Under the pieces are notes generated by a model. The model was not told the origin of the DNA. It was given only the letters and a program-made list of their open reading frames with translations, and did not search any database. From the NCBI GenBank assembly GCA_029098505.1, contig JAQXOE010000002.1:48809-112808 (forward strand): a stretch of 64,000 bases of DNA, read 5' to 3'. The DNA comes from Bacteroidales bacterium. Its GTDB lineage: Bacteria; Bacteroidota; Bacteroidia; Bacteroidales; UBA932. Positions 63,996 to 64,000 of the stretch are shown piece by piece (positions within the stretch are counted from its first letter, which is position 1; the number at the start of each line of letters is the position of its first letter). The position numbers and the translations under genes are program-made.

Positions 63996-64000
63996 CCTGC

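Noticed and set aside
1..64000. tRNA, rRNA, CRISPR, transposase, integrase or phage genes
   Set aside because: Looked for on both strands; no supporting sequence was found.

Overview
The window reads as a chromosomal segment of a Bacteroidales-type bacterium (phylum Bacteroidota). Evidence: many starts are preceded by the Bacteroidota promoter pattern TTG-N19/20-TAnnTTTG rather than by a clear Shine-Dalgarno sequence; the arginine cluster uses the Bacteroides-type ArgF' carbamoyltransferase; DAHP synthase is fused to chorismate mutase; and there are DUF2807 and DUF3467 proteins, a TonB-dependent receptor with a CarboxypepD-like N-terminal domain, and several lipoproteins. Rubrerythrin and rubredoxin suggest an anaerobe. 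No tRNA, rRNA, CRISPR array, transposase or phage gene was seen.

Layout. 1-1.2 kb: 3' part of cinA. 1.6-9.3 kb (minus): valS, tatA, tatC, an ABC-F ATPase, a DUF2807 protein and an M19 dipeptidase, closely packed. 9.35-12.1 kb (plus): DUF3467 protein, kdsC-like phosphatase, maf and a secreted HExxH protein. 12.1-12.5 kb: a gene-free stretch that appears to encode a small RNA on the minus strand, bounded by a strong promoter and a U-tract terminator. 12.5-14.8 kb: RluA-family pseudouridine synthase, a small acidic protein and a thioesterase. 14.9-19.1 kb: an aromatic amino acid operon (pheA, aminotransferase, tyrA, DAHP synthase-chorismate mutase) behind a leader peptide rich in Phe and Tyr codons. 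19.2-27.7 kb: an arginine operon whose first gene fuses ArgR to a GNAT acetyltransferase, then argG, argC, argD, argF', argB, argE, argH. 27.8-29.7 kb: a soluble PAS histidine kinase. 29.7-31.3 kb: a Trp leader peptide with three consecutive Trp codons, a terminator, then a TrpB2-type synthase. 31.3-33.7 kb: an orphan ATP-grasp protein and a DUF389 membrane protein, divergent.

33.8-48.2 kb is a near-complete purine operon, purC-purF-like-purT-purE-purL-purM-purD-purH-purB-purA. The PurF-like protein lacks the N-terminal catalytic cysteine. 48.3-54.3 kb holds dtd, a metallophosphoesterase lipoprotein, a small outer-membrane barrel, a lipoprotein, a BASS-like transporter, an SGNH hydrolase and a coiled-coil/BIG2 lipoprotein. 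54.3-57 kb is a redox and metal group: Bcp peroxiredoxin, rubrerythrin, rhodanese lipoprotein, rubredoxin, ZIP transporter. At 57.0-57.3 kb lies an Lrp/AsnC C-terminal domain without its DNA-binding half, directly behind the stop codons of a TonB-dependent receptor gene. The window ends with a His-rich small protein, a secreted GH13 amylase and a GH31 glycosidase.

The strongest regulatory observations are the two amino acid leader peptides at 14.9 kb and 29.8 kb. Each has a Bacteroidota promoter in front and an intrinsic terminator before the first biosynthetic gene, as in ribosome-mediated attenuation. All functional calls are from reading the sequence; no database search was run.
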